From contig JAUIGL010000026.1 of the NCBI GenBank assembly GCA_030430165.1, positions 1 through 64,000 of the forward strand: 64,000 nt of DNA. Direction: 5' to 3'. Shown in pieces: positions 1 through 12,238 of the stretch. The notes under the pieces were generated by a model. The model had not been told where the DNA came from. It was given only the letters and a program-made list of their open reading frames with translations, and did no database searches. The stretch comes from a bacterium. GTDB taxonomy: Bacteria; Desulfobacterota; Binatia; HRBIN30; CADEER01. The position numbers and the translations under genes are program-made. How positions within the stretch are numbered: position 1 is the first letter of the stretch; each line of letters starts with the position of its first letter.

Positions 1-1198
1 GATAGCCGACGTCGCCCACCGTGAAATACGTCTTGCCGTCGATGTCGATCCGGTTCTTCTTGGTCTTGGCCGCGTCGTCCTTGTACTCGAACTTGGCGGT
101 CTCGCCGAGCAGCATGTACACCGTCCCCTGCTCGCCGGTGGCGACGTCCTTGCCGTCGTCGTCGAAGATGCGGATCTCGGCGGTCGGCCACGCCTTGCCC
201 ACGGTGCCCGGATACTTGCGCCATTCGTCGGGCGGGACGATGGTGCCGCCGCCTTCGGTCGCGGCGTAGTACTCGTAGATCGAGTCGCCCCACCAGTCGA
301 GCATCTTGCGTTTGACGTCGGGCGGGCAGGGTGCGGCGGCGTGGATCATGGTGCGCGTCGACGAGCAGTCGTAGCGGTTGCGCACCTCTTCGGGCAGCGC
401 CAGCAGCCGGTTGAACTGGGTCGGCACCATGTGGCTGGTGGTGCACCGATAGGTGTCGATCAAGCGCAGCATTTCTTCCGGCGTCCACTTGTCCATCAGC
501 ACCACCGCGTGGCCGAAGTGCAACGCCGACGACGAGTGCATCAGCACCGCGGTGTGGTAGAGCGGCGAGCCGCAGATGTGGACGTTGCCGTCTTCCGGCT
601 GGATCCCGAACATCGCGAGAAACATCCCGAAGAGACTGGCGATGTCGTCCGGGTCGATCTCCGGCGGAGCGAGCTCGCGACGCACTCCCTTGGGATTGCC
701 GGTGGTGCCGGAGGTGTAGTTCATGATGGCCCCGGCGCAGCGGTCTTCCGGCATCGCGCTCGACTGGCCGTCGCTGAGGTCGCTGAGCGGACGAAACCCG
801 GGGATCGAGCCGATCGAGAAACGGGCCCGCGCAGGAACACCGGCTTCGTCGGCCGCCTTGATGCAAATGTCGCCGACCCGCTCGTGGCCGATGAAGGCCT
901 TGGCGCCCGAATCGCTGATGATGTACGCGACCTCGGGCGGCGCCAGATGCCAGTTGATCGGCGTCAGGTACCAGCCGGCCTGGGTGCAGGCGAGTGAGAC
1001 CATGTAGTATTCGGCGCAGTTGACCGAGTTGATCGCGACCACGTCGCCGCGCTCGAGCCCGAGCCCGCGCAAGCCGTGCACCAATCGGTTGCACGCGGCC
1101 AGTAACTCGCCGCGCGTCCACTTGCGTTCCTGCGGATCGACCAGCGCCAGCACGTCGGGATCGCGCTGCGCGTAACTCCAGAAACCGTGTTCTGCCAT
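1..1198 (-). CDS. AMP-dependent acyl-CoA synthetase/ligase, 3' part outside window
   Basis: Adenylate-forming (ANL superfamily) enzyme that would activate a carboxylic acid with ATP and transfer it to CoA in the cytoplasm. About 399 N-terminal residues are visible; the frame is still open at base 1, so the C-terminal lid domain lies outside. The ATP-binding loop reads YTSGTTGNPKGV near residue 160, and the later ANL motif is YYAATEGGG near residue 315. The ATG at 1198 follows a purine-rich GGGGGA ribosome site a few bases upstream and fits the family's usual N-terminus, which opens on a substrate-domain 'FWSYAQRDPD' type sequence. Substrate cannot be told; medium/long-chain or bile-acid/aromatic acids are all possible. 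The gene points out of the window and is divergent from the helicase to its right. Confidence 0.88.
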   Translation of the reverse strand, partial: MAEHGFWSYAQRDPDVLALVDPQERKWTRGELLAACNRLVHGLRGLGLERGDVVAINSVNCAEYYMVSLACTQAGWYLTPINWHLAPPEVAYIISDSGAKAFIGHERVGDICIKAADEAGVPARARFSIGSIPGFRPLSDLSDGQSSAMPEDRCAGAIMNYTSGTTGNPKGVRRELAPPEIDPDDIASLFGMFLAMFGIQPEDGNVHICGSPLYHTAVLMHSSSALHFGHAVVLMDKWTPEEMLRLIDTYRCTTSHMVPTQFNRLLALPEEVRNRYDCSSTRTMIHAAAPCPPDVKRKMLDWWGDSIYEYYAATEGGGTIVPPDEWRKYPGTVGKAWPTAEIRIFDDDGKDVATGEQGTVYMLLGETAKFEYKDDAAKTKKNRIDIDGKTYFTVGDVGY

Positions 1199-1270
1199 GT
1201 TTCCCCCTGATTTCGTCGGAAACCGCGAGTCCTATCGGGAATCCGGACCAGGGGCTAGAGACGAGATGTG

Positions 1271-1419
1271 AGGGGCTAGGGGCTAGGGACTAGGGGCTAG
1301 GGAAGGTCGGACGTCATCGCTTTCGGACCTGGGCTGAACCCGATGCCGCCCAACCTTCCCTAGTCCCTAACCCCTGGTCCCTAGCCCCTGGGGGCCGGGC
1401 CGCTTGCGGCCCGGCCCCC
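1271..1419. repeat. GGGGCTAG-type inverted repeats and a perfect 14-bp palindrome
   Basis: The divergent intergenic region holds short direct repeats of AGGGGCTAGGG / GGGACTAGGGG (1271-1306), answered by their inverted copies CCTTCCCTAGTCCC and CCCTAGCCCCT (1353-1389). Immediately after is a perfect 14-bp inverted repeat (GGGGGCCGGGCCGC, 1390-1403, against 1406-1419) with a 2-base centre. No T-run follows, so it is not a classic terminator. It looks like a dispersed intergenic repeat or a strong hairpin just ahead of the helicase start. Confidence 0.7.
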
Positions 1420-1446
1420 TAACCTTCATCGTACTTGGCCGCATTT

Positions 1447-3513
1447 ATGGATCGAATCGTCGAAGAAGAGCTGGCACTGTGTCGCAAGGTCCTCGAGGCG
1501 CTCGCGGCCTCGCCGCGGCGCGGCCGGGGCTCCGAAGGGGAAATCGAGGCGGAGCTCGGGCGCTTGCGCGAGCAGTTGTTGTCGGGGATCGGCGACGAAG
1601 ACCGCGCCGCGCTGACCGCCGAGATCAATCGCCAGTCGGCGCTGCTCGATCAGCTGCGCACTTCCAGCGCGGCGCCGCGGATTGGTCGCGCGTCGCCCTA
1701 CTTCGGGCACATGCGCTTGCGCGAGGGGGAGCGCAGTTGGGACGTCTGCCTCGGCAAGGCGAGCTTTCTCGAGGGCGGGGTCAACGTCGTCGATTGGCGC
1801 AACGCGCCGATCTCCAAGATCTTCTACCGCTATCGCCAGGGGGAGGAGTTCGAAGAGGAGATCGCCGGCCGGTTGCGTTTGGGCGACGTCGACGCGCGTC
1901 GCATGGTGACGATTCGCGACGGGCAGCTGCGGCGGATCGAGGCGCCGGAAGGGGTGTACGTCGGGTCCTCCGATTCCGCGTCGCAATGGAGCCGGCATGA
2001 GATCGCGCCGCCGCGCTTGGCGACGGTGCAGGGGGCGAAGCTGCGCGAGGGCGCGCTGGCGGGATCGCGCGCTCTCGGCGGCGGCGGAAACACCCGGGTC
2101 GACAAGCATCTGCCCGACATCGCCGGGCTGATCGATCCGGCGCAGTTCGAGATCATCGCCCGGCCGTCGTCGGGGTTGGTGGTGATTCGCGGCACCGCCG
2201 GGTCGGGCAAGACCACGGTGGCTCTGCACCGGATTGCGTTCCTGGCGTACGAGGACCCGTCGTTCGACTCGAGCCGATCTCTGGTGTTGGTGTTCTCGCG
2301 CGCGCTGCGCAACTACGTCGCGCACGTGTTGCCGGCGCTCGGTGTGCACGAGGTTCGCGTCCTCACCTTCGCCGAGTGGGCGTCGGCGTTGCGCCGTTCC
2401 CATCTGCCGATGTTGCCGGCCGAGCTGCGCGACGACGCGCCGGCGGTGGTCCAGCGCCTCAAGCAGCACCCGTTGATGCTGTCGGTTCTGGCGCGCCACG
2501 TTGCGAATCATCCCGGCGCCAAGGACGAACGGCAGGTGATCGACGACTGGGGCAGCGCGCTGACCAACCAGAAGCTGCTCGAGGAGGTCCTGCTTCCGCC
2601 GGGGGCGTTCTCCGCGGTCGAGATCGGGCGCGCCTGCGACTGGGCGCGAGCGCGCCACGCCGAGATCCTGGCCTGGCTCGACGGAGACAAGGAGAGCGAC
2701 GCGGCGATTGATTCGGAAGACGAGCCGCTTCTGCTGCGCGCCTACCAGCTGCGCATGGGAGGATTGCACGGCAAACGCGGCCGGCCGCTGCGTTACCGTC
2801 ACGTCGCGATCGACGAGGTGCAGGATTTCACACCGCTCGAGGTGCGGGTGCTCCTCGACTGCCTCGACCAGCGGCGCAGCATGACCTTGGCGGGGGACAC
2901 CCAACAACACATTCTCAAGGACGCGGGGTTTACCTCGTGGAGCGATTTCTTCGCCCACCTCGGCCTCGAGGGCGCCGAGGTCGAAACGCTGCGGGTGAGC
3001 TACCGGTCGACGCGCGAGATCGTTTCGTTTGCGCAGGGTGTGCTGGGTCCGCTGCGCGAGGACGACGAGATGCCGATGACGACGCGGGGCGGTCCGCCGG
3101 TCGAGCTGTTTCGCTTCACCGACGACGGCGCGTGCGTCGCCTTTCTCGCCGAAGCATTGATCTCGTTGGCGCGATCGGAGCCCAACGCCTCGGTCGCGTT
3201 GTTGACGCCAAACGAGGGGATCAGCCGGGTCTACGAACGCGCCCTGCAGGCGGCCGAGGTTCCCAAGGTGCACCGCGTCGTCGACCAACAGTACAGCTTT
3301 GCGCCGGGAATCGAGATCACCGAGGTCGAGCAGGTGAAGGGGCTCGAGTTCGACTACGTGGTGGTCGTCGAAGCGAGCGCGCGTCACTACCCCGACACAC
3401 CGGCGGCGCGCCGCCTGCTCCACGTCGCCGCCACGCGGGCGATCCACCAGCTCTGGCTGACCGCCTCGGCAACGCCGTCGCCGCTGGTTGGAGAAACTCC
3501 AGTCCATGGGTGA
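1447..3513 (+). CDS. HelD-like superfamily 1 DNA helicase/ATPase
   Basis: A UvrD/HelD-type ATPase of about 688 residues. The N-terminal ~100 residues are charged and probably coiled-coil, as in HelD proteins, which pull on or recycle RNA polymerase. Walker A is GTAGSGKTT near residue 249, the Walker B-like motif is AIDEVQDF near 455, followed by AGDTQQH, and the C-terminal helicase motif is LLHVAATRAIHQLWL. The N-terminal third contains YFGHMRL and VDWRNAPISKIFYRY, typical of the HelD family. An in-frame TTG at 1435 would add four residues, but ATG 1447 is preferred; no strong Shine-Dalgarno is visible for either. It stands alone between repeats. A repair UvrD paralogue is the alternative, but the WRNAP segment favours HelD. 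Confidence 0.85.
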   Translation: MDRIVEEELALCRKVLEALAASPRRGRGSEGEIEAELGRLREQLLSGIGDEDRAALTAEINRQSALLDQLRTSSAAPRIGRASPYFGHMRLREGERSWDVCLGKASFLEGGVNVVDWRNAPISKIFYRYRQGEEFEEEIAGRLRLGDVDARRMVTIRDGQLRRIEAPEGVYVGSSDSASQWSRHEIAPPRLATVQGAKLREGALAGSRALGGGGNTRVDKHLPDIAGLIDPAQFEIIARPSSGLVVIRGTAGSGKTTVALHRIAFLAYEDPSFDSSRSLVLVFSRALRNYVAHVLPALGVHEVRVLTFAEWASALRRSHLPMLPAELRDDAPAVVQRLKQHPLMLSVLARHVANHPGAKDERQVIDDWGSALTNQKLLEEVLLPPGAFSAVEIGRACDWARARHAEILAWLDGDKESDAAIDSEDEPLLLRAYQLRMGGLHGKRGRPLRYRHVAIDEVQDFTPLEVRVLLDCLDQRRSMTLAGDTQQHILKDAGFTSWSDFFAHLGLEGAEVETLRVSYRSTREIVSFAQGVLGPLREDDEMPMTTRGGPPVELFRFTDDGACVAFLAEALISLARSEPNASVALLTPNEGISRVYERALQAAEVPKVHRVVDQQYSFAPGIEITEVEQVKGLEFDYVVVVEASARHYPDTPAARRLLHVAATRAIHQLWLTASATPSPLVGETPVHG

Positions 3514-3601
3514 ACACGGGTGGACACGGATGGCGGAACCGCCCGAAGAGTGTTTCGCGGAAGCATCCGTGACCAGCCGTGTTCACCCGTGTGTTTTTTT
3601 T
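3511..3601. terminator. Long imperfect hairpin plus T-run between convergent genes
   Basis: Arms 3511-3532 and 3564-3585 pair at 20 of 22 positions (TGAACACGGGTGGACACGG type) and a run of eight T residues lies at 3594-3601. It sits exactly between the stops of the helicase and the oppositely oriented molybdoenzyme, so it probably ends transcription of the helicase. The same sequence style (GTGTTCACCCGTGT) recurs as an intergenic repeat in many large bacterial genomes, so it may also be a repeat family member. Confidence 0.6.
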
Positions 3602-3606
3602 CGAAT

Positions 3607-5856
3607 CTAGGCTTCGGCGCCCTTGCTCTCCGCGGGTTCGATCTCGACCGGTGTGCCGAAGAGGACGGCGGTGCCGCTCGCGGTGTCGTAGAGTTGGTCG
3701 TCGGTGAGCAGGTTGGTGTTCACGCCGGCGTGCTCGCTCGCGGTGCGCAGGCGGGTGCCGTCGGCGTCGTGTCCCCAGCCGTGAGGCAGGCTGACCACGC
3801 CCGGCATCAAGTCGGTGGTGATCTCGACCGGCGCCTCGACCGTGCCGACGCGGCTCGACACGCGGGCGCGACTGCCCGGCTCGATGCGCAGCCGGTCGGC
3901 GTCGCTGGGATGGATGTGCAGCGTGCAGCGATCGGGGCCTTTGACCAAGGCCGGGAGATTGTGGGTGAACGAATTGGTGCTGCGCAGGTCGCGCCGGCCG
4001 ATGAGGAGGAGTCCGTTGCCGCCGGCCCGTGCGCGCGAGGCGAGGCGCTCGACGTCGTCCAACATCAATTGCGGCGCCAGCTCGATCTTGCCGCTCTCGG
4101 TATTGAGGACCTGGTCGAGGCGCGGCTCGAGCGGGCCGAGGTCGATGCCGTGCGGTTGCGCCTTCAGTCGCTCCAGGGTGAGGCCATCCGGATTGCGGCC
4201 GAAGCCGTCGCCGTACGGGCCGACCCGCAGCAGCATCTCGACGACCCGCTCGGGACCGATGCCGCCCTCGAGCTTGGCGACGATCTCGTCGGCGGTGAGA
4301 TCCTGCCAGCGTTGGTTCCTCTCGACGGCTGCGGCTGCGTACTGCTGCAGCACCAGCGCGTCGACGTCGGCGACCGGCACGTCGCGCAGGCCCATCAGTC
4401 GCGCGCCGAGGTTGGCGAGAACTTCCCAGGTGTGCGGTGACCCGTCCGGCGCAGGGCGGACCGCCTCGGACCACTTGGCGACGTTGCGCACCGCCAGGCA
4501 GTATAGTCCGACGTCGTAGTGCTCGTGCTCGGCAGCCGACGGGGTGGGCAGAATGAAGTCGGCGTGGCGAGTGGTTTCGTTGAGGTAGAAATCCACCGCG
4601 ACCAGCAACTCGAGCTTGCGGAAGGCCTGCTCCAGCTGTGCCGAGTTGGCCGCGCTGCGCAGCGGATTGGTCATCAGAAGAACCATGGCGCGAACCTGGC
4701 CGTCGCCCTCGGTGAGGATCTCTTCCGCCATGGTCGAAGAGGGGATGAGTCCGCCGACCTCGGGTTGGTTGCCGACGCGACTGCGCCAGCGCCCGATTTC
4801 GATGCCTTTGCCCGGGGGCAGCGCGGCGTCGACCGGTACGGCGGGGGTGGCGAACATGACACCGCCGGGACGATCCAGGTTGCCGGTGAGGATGTTGACG
4901 AGATCGCATCCCCAGGTGGCGAGTGTCCCGAACTCCTGCACGCAGGTGCCGAGCCTTCCGTAGCAAGCTGCGGACCGAGCCGAGGCGAGCTCGCGCGCCA
5001 GACGGCGGATGTCGGCGGGTGCGATGCCGCAGCGTTCGGCAACGTCTTCGGGAGTGAAGCGCGCCGCCACCTCGCGCACCTGATCGAGACCGGCGACGCG
5101 GTCGCGTGCCGCGCCGAGGTCGATGCGGGCTTCGTCGAACAGCGTGTGGACCATCGCCAACAACAGCAGGGCGTCGGTCCCCGGGCGGATGAAGTGGTGC
5201 TCGTCGGCGAGGGCAGCGGTCTCGCTGCGTCGCGGATCGATGACGACGAGCTTGCCACCGCGTTGGCGCACGCCTTTGAGGCGTCCGGGGGCGTCGGGCA
5301 TGGTCATCAGACTGCCGTGCGAGACCACCGGGTTGGCACCGATGATCAGCAGGTAGTCGGTGCGGTCGATGTCCGGTACCGGGACCGCGGTCGGAAACGG
5401 CCGGCCGAACATCAGACCGGTCTGCACGATCTTGGGCAGAGTATCGATGGCGGACGAATTGAACAGCGACCGGCTGTCGAGCGCGCGCTGGAAGACCGGG
5501 CGATAGAGGAGCGCGCCGAGGTCGTGCACCACCGGGTTGCCGGTGTACATGCCGATCGCATCGTTGCCGTGTCGTTCGCGGATGGCGAGCAGGCGATCGG
5601 CGATTTCGTCGTACGCGTCGTCCCATGCGACTTCCTGCCAACCGCTCGCGGTGCGCCGCATCGGACGCCGCAACCGATCCTCGTCGTGGTAGAGCTCCTT
5701 CAGGCCGTAGGCCTTGGGGCAAATGAAGCCGCGCGAGAACGGATCGCGCTTGTCGCCGCGCACCGAGACGATCGCATCGGCGCGAGTCTCGACCTCGAGG
5801 CCGCAAGTCGCCTCGCAGAACGGACACGAACGGTAGTGGGTCTGGGTCTGCTGCAT
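3607..5856 (-). CDS. Molybdopterin-dependent oxidoreductase, cytoplasmic, stand-alone
   Basis: A 749-residue member of the DMSO-reductase superfamily, binding a Mo- or W-bis-MGD cofactor and one [4Fe-4S] cluster. The N-terminal cluster motif is CPFCEATCG followed by CPKAYG at about residues 10-48, and the C-terminal dinucleotide-binding domain carries the RRDLRSTNSFTHN segment and the LPHGWGHD segment. There is no Tat signal, so it should act in the cytoplasm. The ATG at 5856 is preceded by AGGAGGA at ideal spacing; an in-frame upstream ATG at 5886 is less likely. No electron-transfer or membrane subunit is adjacent. The residue that would ligate Mo, expected around SSAIDTLP near 140, is not an obvious Cys or Sec. 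Substrate unknown. Confidence 0.87.
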   Translation of the reverse strand: MQQTQTHYRSCPFCEATCGLEVETRADAIVSVRGDKRDPFSRGFICPKAYGLKELYHDEDRLRRPMRRTASGWQEVAWDDAYDEIADRLLAIRERHGNDAIGMYTGNPVVHDLGALLYRPVFQRALDSRSLFNSSAIDTLPKIVQTGLMFGRPFPTAVPVPDIDRTDYLLIIGANPVVSHGSLMTMPDAPGRLKGVRQRGGKLVVIDPRRSETAALADEHHFIRPGTDALLLLAMVHTLFDEARIDLGAARDRVAGLDQVREVAARFTPEDVAERCGIAPADIRRLARELASARSAACYGRLGTCVQEFGTLATWGCDLVNILTGNLDRPGGVMFATPAVPVDAALPPGKGIEIGRWRSRVGNQPEVGGLIPSSTMAEEILTEGDGQVRAMVLLMTNPLRSAANSAQLEQAFRKLELLVAVDFYLNETTRHADFILPTPSAAEHEHYDVGLYCLAVRNVAKWSEAVRPAPDGSPHTWEVLANLGARLMGLRDVPVADVDALVLQQYAAAAVERNQRWQDLTADEIVAKLEGGIGPERVVEMLLRVGPYGDGFGRNPDGLTLERLKAQPHGIDLGPLEPRLDQVLNTESGKIELAPQLMLDDVERLASRARAGGNGLLLIGRRDLRSTNSFTHNLPALVKGPDRCTLHIHPSDADRLRIEPGSRARVSSRVGTVEAPVEITTDLMPGVVSLPHGWGHDADGTRLRTASEHAGVNTNLLTDDQLYDTASGTAVLFGTPVEIEPAESKGAEA

Positions 5857-6090
5857 ATCGTCCTCCTGCACGTCGTGTTCACGCATGCGATGGGATGCTG
5901 ACTAGCAGAAGGCACGCAGATCGAGCAGTGCCACAGCGCCGCCGATCCATGGTACCGGTTGTGCTCGTTCGCTGTTTCCCGTCGGCTGTATTAGAGTTGC
6001 ACTTTGCTCGTTAAGGTCAGATGATTTTCCGAAAAAATGGTCGGGCTGGCTTGCGCGGAGAGCGGCATCACGTAGAACTGACCCTTATCC
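5857..6090. promoter_or_regulatory. Divergent intergenic region ahead of the respiratory operon
   Basis: This 234-bp stretch separates the molybdoenzyme from the act/cox operon and must hold promoters for both. It includes the most A/T-rich patch nearby (about 5985-6035, with TGTATTAGAGTTG and GATTTTCCGAAAAAATGG). I could not identify a convincing -35/-10 pair or an operator, so promoter positions are not assigned. Confidence 0.35.
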
Positions 6091-6738
6091 ATGTCGCAGA
6101 TCTTTCGGAGAAGTACTAATACTATTTCGAAGGTCAGCATCTTCGGCGCGATCTTCTTGGTTGCTGGCGGGTTGTACGGCTTGTCGGTGGTCAATCGCTC
6201 CGGGTACGTGACCCAGGCGAACGTGGCGCGCGAGCAGCCGGTTCCGTTCAGCCACAAGCATCACGCCGGCGAGCTCGGCATCGATTGCCGCTACTGCCAC
6301 ACCTCGGTCGAGGAGTCGGCTTCCGCCAACATTCCAGCGACGCAGATCTGCATGAACTGCCACAAAGAGATCTGGACCGACAGTCCGACGCTCGAGCCGG
6401 TGCGGGCGAGTTACCGCAGCGGCGAGCCGATCGAGTGGATCAAAGTTCACGACCTCCCGGACTTCGTCTACTTCAATCACTCGATCCACGTGAACAAGGG
6501 TGTCGGTTGCGTGACCTGCCACGGTCGGGTCGACGAGATGAACCTGGTGCACCAGGAGGCGTCGCTGCACATGGAGTGGTGCCTCGACTGTCACCGCAAC
6601 CCCGAGAAGTACGTGAGGCCGCGCGAGACCGTCTTCGATCTCGCCTGGTCGGCGCACGACCAAGAGACGCTCGGTGCGATTCTCGTCGAGGAGTACGACA
6701 TCGAGAGCCGTGACGATTGTTCTACCTGCCACCGGTGA
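6091..6738 (+). CDS. actA: Alternative complex III pentaheme cytochrome c subunit ActA
   Basis: Periplasmic multiheme subunit of alternative complex III, the quinol:acceptor oxidoreductase that replaces cytochrome bc1. The 215-residue product has an N-terminal membrane anchor (residues ~14-33, ISKVSIFGAIFLVAGGLYG) and five CxxCH heme motifs: CRYCH, CMNCH, CVTCH, CLDCH and CSTCH, the last at the C-terminus. Five hemes and an N-terminal anchor match the ActA of Rhodothermus-type ACIII. It is first in an operon of at least twelve genes; its final codons overlap the upstream open frame of actB, whose ATG begins 8 bp after the actA stop. Confidence 0.93.
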   Translation: MSQIFRRSTNTISKVSIFGAIFLVAGGLYGLSVVNRSGYVTQANVAREQPVPFSHKHHAGELGIDCRYCHTSVEESASANIPATQICMNCHKEIWTDSPTLEPVRASYRSGEPIEWIKVHDLPDFVYFNHSIHVNKGVGCVTCHGRVDEMNLVHQEASLHMEWCLDCHRNPEKYVRPRETVFDLAWSAHDQETLGAILVEEYDIESRDDCSTCHR

Positions 6739-6746
6739 TTGAGCCC

Positions 6747-9751
<3,005 letters not shown>

Positions 9752-9752
<1 letters not shown>

Positions 9753-11143
9753 TGGTGTTCCCGACCAAAGGACGGCGCGAAACCGTATCGAGTCACCTGC
9801 CGCCGCTGGTCGAGCCGGGTCATACCTTCGGCTCGGTCACCGACAAGATCAGCTCGGCCGTGACCGAGCGCGGGACCCCGCGCGGCTGGATCGTCGGGTT
9901 CGCCTTTTCGTTCCTGCTCCTGATGGTCCTCCTGGTGTCGGTGACCTACCTGCTGGTCTATGGCGTCGGAGTTTGGGGCATCAACATCCCGGTCGCCTGG
10001 GCGTTCGCGATCATCAACTTCGTCTGGTGGATCGGCATCGGCCACGCGGGAACGCTGATCTCGGCGATTCTGCTGTTGCTGCGCCAGGAGTGGCGTACCT
10101 CGATCAACCGTTTCGCCGAGGCGATGACGCTGTTTGCCGTCGCCTGCGCCGGGCTCTACCCGCTGCTGCACATGGGCCGGCCGTGGCTGGCGTACTGGTT
10201 GTTCCCGTATCCCAACACGATGGGGATGTGGCCGCAGTTCCGCAGCCCTCTGGTGTGGGACGTCTTCGCCGTCTCGACGTATCTGCTGATCTCGCTGATG
10301 TTCTGGTACATCGGCCTGATCCCCGACCTGGCGACGCTGCGCGACCGCTCGGAGAGCCGCGTCGGCAAGACCATCTACGGGCTGCTCGCCATGGGGTGGC
10401 GCGGTTCGGCGCGCCACTGGCACCGCTACGAAACTGCGTACTTGCTGCTCGCCGGCCTGTCGACACCGCTGGTCGTGTCGGTGCACACGATCGTCAGCTT
10501 CGATTTCGCGGTGGCCCAGGTGCCGGGCTGGCACGCAACGGTATTCCCGCCGTACTTCGTCGCCGGCGCGGTCTATGCCGGGTTCGCGATGGTCATTCTG
10601 TTGGCGATTCCGCTGCGACGCTTCTACGGGCTGCAGGACTTCGTCACGCTGCGCCACCTCGATCACATGGCGCGGGTGATGCTCGCCACCGGGTTGTTCG
10701 TCGCCTACGGCTACATGATGGAGACGTTCACCGCCTGGTACAGCGCCAGCACGTTCGAGACGTACATGATCGAGAATCGCTTCTTCGGTCCGTACTCGCC
10801 GTACTATTGGGCGCTGATCTTCTGTAACGTCGTGGTGCCGCAGTTCTTGTGGTTCTCGCGCATTCGCATGAACACGACCGCGCTGTTCCTGATTGCGCTG
10901 GTGGTGAGCGTCGGCATGTGGCTGGAGCGGTTCATCATCGTCGTGGTCAGCCTCCATCGCGATTTCCTGCCTTCGTCGTGGGACATGTACTCGCCGACCA
11001 TTTGGGACTGGGGAATGTACATCGGTAGCATCGGTCTCTTCCTGAGCCTGCTGTTCCTCTTCGTCCGCTTCCTGCCGATGATCTCCATCTTCGAGATGCG
11101 CACGCTGCTGCCCGGCGCCGAGGTCAAGGAGGACGAGGCATGA
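9752..11143 (+). CDS. actC: Alternative complex III NrfD-like membrane subunit ActC
   Basis: Integral membrane quinol-binding subunit of ACIII, NrfD/PsrC family, 463 residues with about ten transmembrane segments beginning at GWIVGFAFSFLLLMVLLV near residue 52. The segment FVWWIGIGHAGTLISAILLL and the GRPWLAYWLFPYPN loop are typical of ActC. The start codon overlaps the actB stop (TGATG) and the stop overlaps the actD start (ATGA), so translation should be coupled along the operon. Confidence 0.93.
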
Positions 11144-11676
11144 GAAACCTCGCTGCTCACGGCCTGATGGCGGAGTTCGCCAGCGCCGCGGATCTGGTCG
11201 CCGCCGCCCGCGAGGTGCGCGAGGCCGGCTATCGCCACTTCGATGCCTACACTCCGTTCCCGATCGAGGAGCTCGACGAGGCGATGGGACTGCACCACAC
11301 GCGGCTCCCGTTCCTGGTGTTGATCGGCGGCATTCTCGGCGGCCTCGGCGGCTTCGCGCTGCAGTACTGGACGTCGGTGGTGAACTACCCGATCAACGTC
11401 GGTGGCCGTCCGTTGTTCAGCTGGCCCGCGTTCATCCCGGTGACTTTCGAGTGCACCATCCTCGCCGCCGGCCTCACCGCCGTGCTGGGGATGCTGGCCC
11501 TCAACGGATTGCCGCAGCCATACCATCCCGTCTTCAATATCTCGCGATTCGCGCTCGCCTCGCGCGATCGTTTCTTCCTTTGCGTCGAGGCGCGCGATCC
11601 GCGCTACGATCCGGTCGAGACTCGCCATTTTCTCGAGGGGCTCGACGCCAGGAGGGTGTCCGATGTCGAGTCGTAG
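11140..11676 (+). CDS. actD: Alternative complex III membrane subunit ActD (DUF3341)
   Basis: A 178-residue protein with a soluble N-terminal domain (residues 1-58, FASAADLVAAAREVREAGY, with the DAYTPFPIEELDEAM motif) and two transmembrane helices (about 62-82 and 103-125). This arrangement and its position after actC match ActD (DUF3341). Overlaps actC by 4 bases and overlaps the start of actE by 14 bases. Confidence 0.92.
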   Translation: MRNLAAHGLMAEFASAADLVAAAREVREAGYRHFDAYTPFPIEELDEAMGLHHTRLPFLVLIGGILGGLGGFALQYWTSVVNYPINVGGRPLFSWPAFIPVTFECTILAAGLTAVLGMLALNGLPQPYHPVFNISRFALASRDRFFLCVEARDPRYDPVETRHFLEGLDARRVSDVES

Positions 11677-12238
11677 GGCAGTAGTCGCGATTCTCGCGCT
11701 CGCCTGCGTCGTCGTCGGCTGTCGTCAGGACATGCACGACCAGGCGCGGTACGAGCCGTTCGAAGGAAACCCGTCGTTTGCCGACGGGCGTGCCTCGCGA
11801 CCTGTGGTCCCGGGCACGGTTGCGCGCGGGCATCTCGACGAGGACGACGCCATCTACCGCGGTCTCGAGGGCGATCAGGTGGTCGAGCGCAATCCGTTGC
11901 AGGTCGACATGGCTTTGCTCGAGCGCGGGCGCGAGCGCTTCGAGATCTACTGCTCGCCGTGTCACGACCGCGTCGGCTACGGCCGCGGTATGATCGTGCA
12001 GCGCGGCTACAAGCAGCCGTCGTCGTTCCACGTCGACCGACTGCGCGACGCCCCCGACGGCTACTTCTTCCAGGCGATCACCAACGGCTTCGGGGTCATG
12101 CCGAGCTACGCTCTGCAGACCAAGCCGCACGACCGATGGGCGATCATCGCCTACATTCGGGCGTTGCAGCTGAGCCAGTTCGCCGACATCGACGAGCTCA
12201 ACAGCGACGAGCTCCGCGCGCTGGAGGGATCGCGATGA
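11663..12238 (+). CDS. actE: Alternative complex III monoheme cytochrome c lipoprotein ActE
   Basis: A 191-residue cytochrome c with one heme site, CSPCHDRVGYGRG near residue 97, and a Met ligand candidate in the GVMPSYALQ segment. The N-terminus is a lipoprotein signal ending in the lipobox VVGC (Cys 20), so it should be tethered to the outer face of the cytoplasmic membrane. In ACIII this subunit hands electrons on, here probably to the caa3 oxidase encoded downstream. Its stop overlaps the actF start (ATGA). Confidence 0.92.
   Translation: MSSRRAVVAILALACVVVGCRQDMHDQARYEPFEGNPSFADGRASRPVVPGTVARGHLDEDDAIYRGLEGDQVVERNPLQVDMALLERGRERFEIYCSPCHDRVGYGRGMIVQRGYKQPSSFHVDRLRDAPDGYFFQAITNGFGVMPSYALQTKPHDRWAIIAYIRALQLSQFADIDELNSDELRALEGSR

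Noticed and set aside
1426-3507. Long open frames on the strand opposite known genes (such as against the helicase, ActB and the oxidase)
   Set aside because: They mirror the codon periodicity of strongly supported genes in GC-rich DNA, have Arg/Ala-rich compositions and no family motifs.
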